DNA of 64,000 bases, taken from assembly GCA_030435675.1 (NCBI GenBank), contig CM059621.1, positions 10,416,001 to 10,480,000 of the forward strand, in the 5' to 3' direction. Shown piece after piece: positions 59,975 through 64,000 of the stretch. This DNA comes from Steinernema hermaphroditum (lineage: Eukaryota; Nematoda; Chromadorea; Rhabditida; Steinernematidae). Numbering within the stretch: the stretch's first letter is position 1; the number at the start of each line of letters is the position of its first letter. The position numbers and the translations under genes are program-made. The notes beneath the pieces are model-generated. The model saw only the letters and a program-made list of their open reading frames with translations, ran no database searches and was not told the DNA's origin.

Positions 59975-60891
59975 TCAGTCCATTTTCGGTTCAGATACAC
60001 CCGGTTTCTTCAAATTTGTCTTGATCACCGGTACAATTAAATAGATTACAGCCGAAAAGATGAACAGAAAAGTTACAACAGAGACCATGTTCAAGTGGTC
60101 AAGATTGCCCCTTGGCATAGTGGCCGTCACCTTCTCATCAGAGTTCTTGGAGATTCTGAGCCACTCGCACGGCTTAGGACCAAAGGCATCGCATGGAAAC
60201 TGGAGTAACAAACCCGTTAACTGCTGTAGAAAACAGAAAATACCTTAGATGCGCCTTTCGTACACTTCGCATAAGAATCATCTCTGTCAGGAGAACATTT
60301 GACGAAAATCTCCGGAGCTCGAAAGATAACATCTACGCCTGTTGTAACAGTGATTAAAAAGCAACAAACGCGGATAGCTACCTTCTCCGTTAGCTACAGC
60401 TTTGTGATACCGAAGATGGACGGGCAAGGTAAACGTGTTTTCGATAAGAAACACTTTTCGGTAAGTTCTATGTCCGTAGAGACGTACTGCTTTGTCCTTG
60501 GATGCCTCGGAAGGGGCCTCAATGTCGAATTTAGTTGAAAGGTAAACCGTGTGGTGGTTCATGGATTTGTTGACGCTAAATAAGCTTTCGCTGAGGAACC
60601 CGAAGTACGACTAACCTGTTCATATCAATATAAGCGCCCGCCGGTATGCGAATTCGGTACAGCAGCTGACACTCCATGAATCGCTGCTCGCTGGCGATCG
60701 AGGAAATCACTTGCAAATCTCGGTGGAAGCCACTTTTATCCAGCTGAAAGCACAAGAAATAAGGTCAGCAAAGCTTCGGCCAGAAAACAACATACCCTCA
60801 TCTTGATACTCACTCCTGAGATGCCTTCGATCCATTTGCATTCTTGTGATAAAGCTCCAGCCAACAGTGAAAATGTTAGGATAATGTACAT
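59975..60891 (-). CDS. pigx: PIG-X/PBN1-like subunit of GPI mannosyltransferase I
   Basis: PIG-X stabilises PIG-M, the ER enzyme that adds the first mannose to GPI anchors. Five exons encode roughly 230 residues. Visible: signal peptide (MYIILTFSLLAGALSQ), then ECQLLYRI with PAGAYIDMN, the family core FTLPVHLRYHKA, APEIFVKCSPD, and FPCDAFGPKPCEWLRI, and a single C-terminal membrane helix (MVSVVTFLFIFSAVIYLIVP) with a short Lys-containing cytosolic tail. The layout (lumenal domain plus one C-terminal helix) matches PIG-X. The start at 60891 follows an acceptor (CATTCTTCAG) by four bases. It lies 265 bases downstream of nekl-3 on the same strand. Confidence 0.85.
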
Positions 60892-60895
60892 TTAT

Positions 60896-60905
60896 CTGAA
60901 GAATG
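60896..60905 (-). promoter_or_regulatory. Probable spliced-leader acceptor of pigx
   Basis: CATTCTTCAG on the minus strand, four bases before the ATG. Confidence 0.5.
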
Positions 60906-61155
60906 ACCACGTAAGATGTGCAAGAAGGAAAATACAGTCTTGGAGGTCCCAAAAGCGTATGCACAATAAACACACATGAAATGGATAACCACCAAACATG
61001 GAGCTTAAGCGAAAAAAAGAAGAAAAATACTGTATTCAACTGCCAACCCAAAAAGAAACGAACCACAACCAAAAGCCTGTGTGTAGATGACACAAACGAA
61101 TTAATCTCAAAAAGTATTATGGCAACGAAAAGAAGTTCGCAATGACGGGCGTCGA

Positions 61156-62352
61156 ATCAGCCGTCCAAACTGGGAGCCGTGTGGACCTCGGGCGCATTCC
61201 AGTGAACGTTCATCTTCTCGGCGACGACAAGGATCTGGTCTATCTCAGGGCGTTTGCTCGGGTCGGCGCAGATGCAACCGGAGACGATGTGCCGAAGCTG
61301 AGCGAAAGTCATGTCAAGAAATAACAAATATGATAGAAAATACCTGCAGTGAGTAGATGTCAGCCGGAATCGGCGGGTAATCGCAGTTCTCGATCTTCTT
61401 GCACAGAGAGAACAGGTTCATCTTGTCACCATAGAAGGGCGACTGCAGAGCAGCCATTTCGTACAGTAGGCATCCCATGCTCCAGATGTCCGACTTAAAT
61501 TTTATAAAATTACCTTTTAATACTCATTTTCTTTTCTCGTCGTTTATGATTATAGCATACAAATTTTCCTTGACTTCATCCATCACATAGACGAACAAGC
61601 TACCTTAAAGTTATAACCCGATTCATGAATGCGTTCCGGCGACATATAGTAGGGAGTGCCCACGAGAGAATGGGCCGCCTGCGTCTTCGCGCTGAAGAAG
61701 CGGCCCAGACCCAAGTCTCCGAGCTTTACGATTCCATCGTTCGTCACGAAGACATTCGCTGGTTTTATATCTGTACAAAAGAGTTGAATAGCTACTAAAA
61801 ATGGTACCAAACCTCGATGCATGACGCGCTGGTCGTGCATGTGGTTTAGGGCCCTAACTAGCTGGACGAAATACTTCCAGATGGTGCGCTCAGGGAGCAG
61901 CCGCTTGGTCTTCTTGAATTGCTGAAAAACTGTTACGAATAGTCGTGGTAACCAGCAGCTTACTCGGATGAGCTTACTAAGATCCCCATGTCCGGCGAAT
62001 TCCAGAACGATGTTCAGCTGACGATTACTGTCGACGAACGAGGTGTAGCAGCGAATGATATTGACGTGGTTCAGCCTGCTCAGAAGTTCGGTCTCCTTGA
62101 TGCAGTCGTTCCTCGCTCTCGCGTCAGTCAACTCATCTAGCTAATTAATGCGCATTGAAGAGGAGCGTCAGGGTCAGCAATCACCTGGATTCTCTTCAGC
62201 GCGACGATCGAATTGTCCTCCCGGCAGCGCGCGCGAAAGACCTCCGCGAATTGCCCTTTCCCGATGCGCTTCTGGATTTCAAACTGAGTCTCCGATCCGT
62301 AAAGTTTCGCGTAATGCTTCCCGTCGACAGCTTCTTCGACTCTCCCCGCCAT
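61156..62352 (-). CDS. nekl-3: NEK6/NEK7-type kinase NEKL-3
   Basis: A short NIMA-related Ser/Thr kinase; in C. elegans the NEK6/7 ortholog NEKL-3 acts in clathrin-dependent endocytosis and molting. About seven exons encode a protein that is almost only kinase domain (roughly 300 residues). Landmarks: Gly loop IGKGQFAEV, catalytic Lys in [33 protein letters not shown] (split by an intron after HR), [11 protein letters not shown] with DLG in place of DFG as in human NEK6/7, activation loop [39 protein letters not shown] and [10 protein letters not shown]. The near-identity to human NEK7 across the activation segment makes the call secure. The start at 62352 is preceded by TTTATTGCAG eight bases upstream. 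Confidence 0.96.
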
Positions 62353-62359
62353 CCAATCG

Positions 62360-62369
62360 CTGCAATAAA
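62360..62369 (-). promoter_or_regulatory. Probable spliced-leader acceptor of nekl-3
   Basis: TTTATTGCAG on the minus strand seven bases before the ATG. Confidence 0.5.
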
Positions 62370-62759
62370 TAAAGAGTTCAGAGTAAGTGCAAATAAATAG
62401 AGACTATTTGCGAAGGAGCAACTAAGTACATAAAGTAGGTAATTTGGTTTCAATCACCTCTTACGACATTACTAGTGAAGATGATGTATATTATTGTAAG
62501 GATGTAATACTTTTATAGCATAAATCACATAACATACACTGCAATCGTCCACTACGCGCAGAAACGGGACTCCCTTAGCAACCGCGTAATGAACGATTTC
62601 CACCTGTAACCATACACACTTCCTCGTCAGAGCGCCAAGTGCTCTCGTATTCGGGCGACCGTTTTTTGTCGCTTTCTTTTAAGATCCTTCGCATTTTCCT
62701 CTCCGCGTGAACTTAAAAGAGCGGCATGATTACGTGTCAGAGTTATAAGAGTTACAGCA
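62370..62759. other. Gap between the HAP40-like gene and nekl-3
   Basis: 390 bases, AT-rich, no gene seen. Same-strand spacing is compatible with a loose operon but no AATAAA is evident on the minus strand. Confidence 0.4.
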
Positions 62760-63562
62760 TTACACCAAGTGGTCGCTGGCAAACACAGCAGGTATAGAAT
62801 CCATTATGTCCAAAGCCACTTTGCAGCCAGTGTCGTCCATAAGCTTCTTAAGTGAGAATGAATAAATTCGGCGAGCACGGACAATATCGTTTTGTCGACA
62901 TGCTTCGGTGAAGGCCTTGATAATCGTGAACTCATACTCTGACAGAACGGAATCTACGGCGTCCGTAAAGTCATTGTCGAGGGATATGAGTAGGAGCTTG
63001 TGTCTCCCATCTGCTGATCTCTGAAGGAAAATCAGAATAGGAAGTTCTCCTTGAGTGCGTGTCGAGTATGTTGAAACAAAGAATAACTAACCTTGCTCTT
63101 CATGAGGACTAGTATTGTGTTGATTTCCGCTTCAAGGAGAACTTTCTTGCCCAGAGTCGACCTGAAATTTTCTTTAAACTCCATTCCAACCACAACGTAG
63201 CTTACAGAGGTTGTCGCTTCATAGAGTCGGCCCAAAGATGATCAAGCATGACAAGTACTTCCTCATACTTTGCCAAAGTATAAGCACAGTACATCAGTTT
63301 AGAAGTGACGTTCAACATGCAATAGTAGTCACTCTGGAGCAGTCGATATCCTGTTGTTGTGAATTATGAGCCCAAAACGCAAGAAAACCGCACATACCGC
63401 GAGTAAGATGTTCGTAAGCGTTTGCGAAATCACCCATCTCCATCACAGCAGATCCCAGCTCTACGGAGTATACGCCGGCCGAGATCAAAAAGCCTTCTCT
63501 CATCGTCAGATCGACTGCACGGAAGTAGCAGTCGGTAATCATGTTTTTCAAGTCAGAATATA
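62760..63562 (-). CDS. HAP40/F8A-like TPR-type protein (5' end outside window)
   Basis: Four exons on the minus strand encode the C-terminal part of an all-helical protein. Strings: VYSVELGSAVMEMGDFANAY, RGYRLLQSDYYCMLNVTS, CAYTLAKYEEVLVMLDHLW, VLLEAEINTILVLMKSK and SEYEFTIIKAFTEACRQNDI, ending FASDHLV. The order and spacing of the helices, especially the LLEAEINTILVLM segment followed by a long terminal helical pair, resemble HAP40 (F8A1), the huntingtin-associated protein, but identity is low and I aligned from memory. The first visible exon starts after an acceptor at 63563 (CATTTCAG) in mid-codon, so upstream exons lie beyond 64000 or were not found. Alternative: another TPR-like adaptor. 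Confidence 0.55.
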
Positions 63563-64000
63563 CTGAAATGCTACAGGTGTACGGTAACGGCTGATGTTAG
63601 GTATAGTCGGATTAAAAAATTGCTGACATTTTTTCGATTTGGTCCCACAACGCTTTTTTTGCGCGCGCCACGCCACGCCATCTTCGTGTGTGGTACTGCA
63701 TTTTACAATGGGAAATGCAAATCGTCTGCATGTTTGGACACTTTTGACGGGGATATCACACGAATCTCAAAATTCTACAAGCAAATCAGTATTGCCTGGT
63801 TAATTGCGAGTCGATTGAGCCCAAAATTGTCGAAATTGAACGCGTGCACAAGAAGTTATTCACATTTTCATCGCCAGATGCCGCGATATCAATGCACAAA
63901 CCATGGTTTTGTGGTGTTTCGCCGGTTTCTTTTGGAGGTTTCGCAGAAATATGGGTTGGGGCTACACAGGACGAGTCGAGAACTGTCCTGATCGAGAAAT
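63563..64000. other. Window edge, no supported feature
   Basis: Probably intron or upstream flank of the HAP40-like gene. A 123-codon plus-strand frame at 63620-63991 has no family resemblance and no splice partners. Confidence 0.4.

Noticed and set aside
63620..63991. 123-codon plus-strand frame at the window edge
   Set aside because: No family resemblance, and it overlaps the likely upstream intron of the HAP40-like gene.

Overview
The window is nuclear DNA from a nematode. It is gene-dense, with genes on both strands. Almost every intron is 40-50 nt with a TTTCAG-type acceptor, and several start codons sit a few bases after a bare acceptor, as expected for spliced-leader trans-splicing. 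The proteins are typical of worms (UNC-58-type K2P channel, UNC-18, HDA-4, NEKL-3). Two genes, COP1 and a full-length TANGO1, are to my knowledge not annotated in Caenorhabditis elegans, so I infer a lineage that kept genes Caenorhabditis lost. The species cannot be named from sequence alone.

Layout. 1-2.2 kb: 3' part of mcm-7 (+). 4.5-9.2 kb: unc-58-like two-pore channel (+) with three interchangeable first exons and an LTR-bounded insertion in one intron. 9.5-11.9 kb: COP1 E3 ligase (-). 12-16.5 kb: GC-rich, no convincing gene. 16.5-19.4 kb: class IIa deacetylase hda-4 (+). 19.9-22.4 kb: GRIP golgin GCC2/GCC185 (+), tail to tail with WDR6 (-, 22.6-26.2 kb). 27.1-30.1 kb: unc-18 (+), whose first intron holds a complete antisense gene. 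30.4-35.1 kb: a transposon graveyard with nested insertions. 35.4-39.7 kb: TANGO1 (-). 39.7-41.9 kb: repeats. 41.9-45.0 kb: splicing factor SYF1/XAB2 (+). 45.4-45.9 kb: small LITAF-domain protein (+). 46.1-50.4 kb: large secreted Thr-rich mucin-like protein (-). 50.4-53.7 kb: repeats, including a tRNA-like inverted repeat and a LINE remnant. 53.7-59.9 kb: FARP homology divided into a FERM-FA reading frame and a separate downstream RhoGEF (DH-PH-PH) reading frame. 60.0-62.4 kb: pigx and nekl-3 (-). 62.8-63.6 kb: 3' part of a HAP40-like gene (-).

The genes serve unrelated housekeeping and neuronal roles (replication, splicing, tRNA modification, ER export, GPI anchors, synaptic vesicle fusion, chromatin), so this is ordinary chromosome, not a functional cluster. 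The features most worth following up are the two-cistron FARP locus, the gene nested in unc-18, COP1 and TANGO1 in a nematode, the non-canonical UNC-58 pore, and the four-deep nest of mobile elements at 32.5-34.9 kb.

Exon boundaries were read by eye. For unc-58, cop1, hda-4, unc-18, the FERM gene and the RhoGEF gene I summed the exon lengths and the total is divisible by three. The other models were checked codon by codon at the junctions only.
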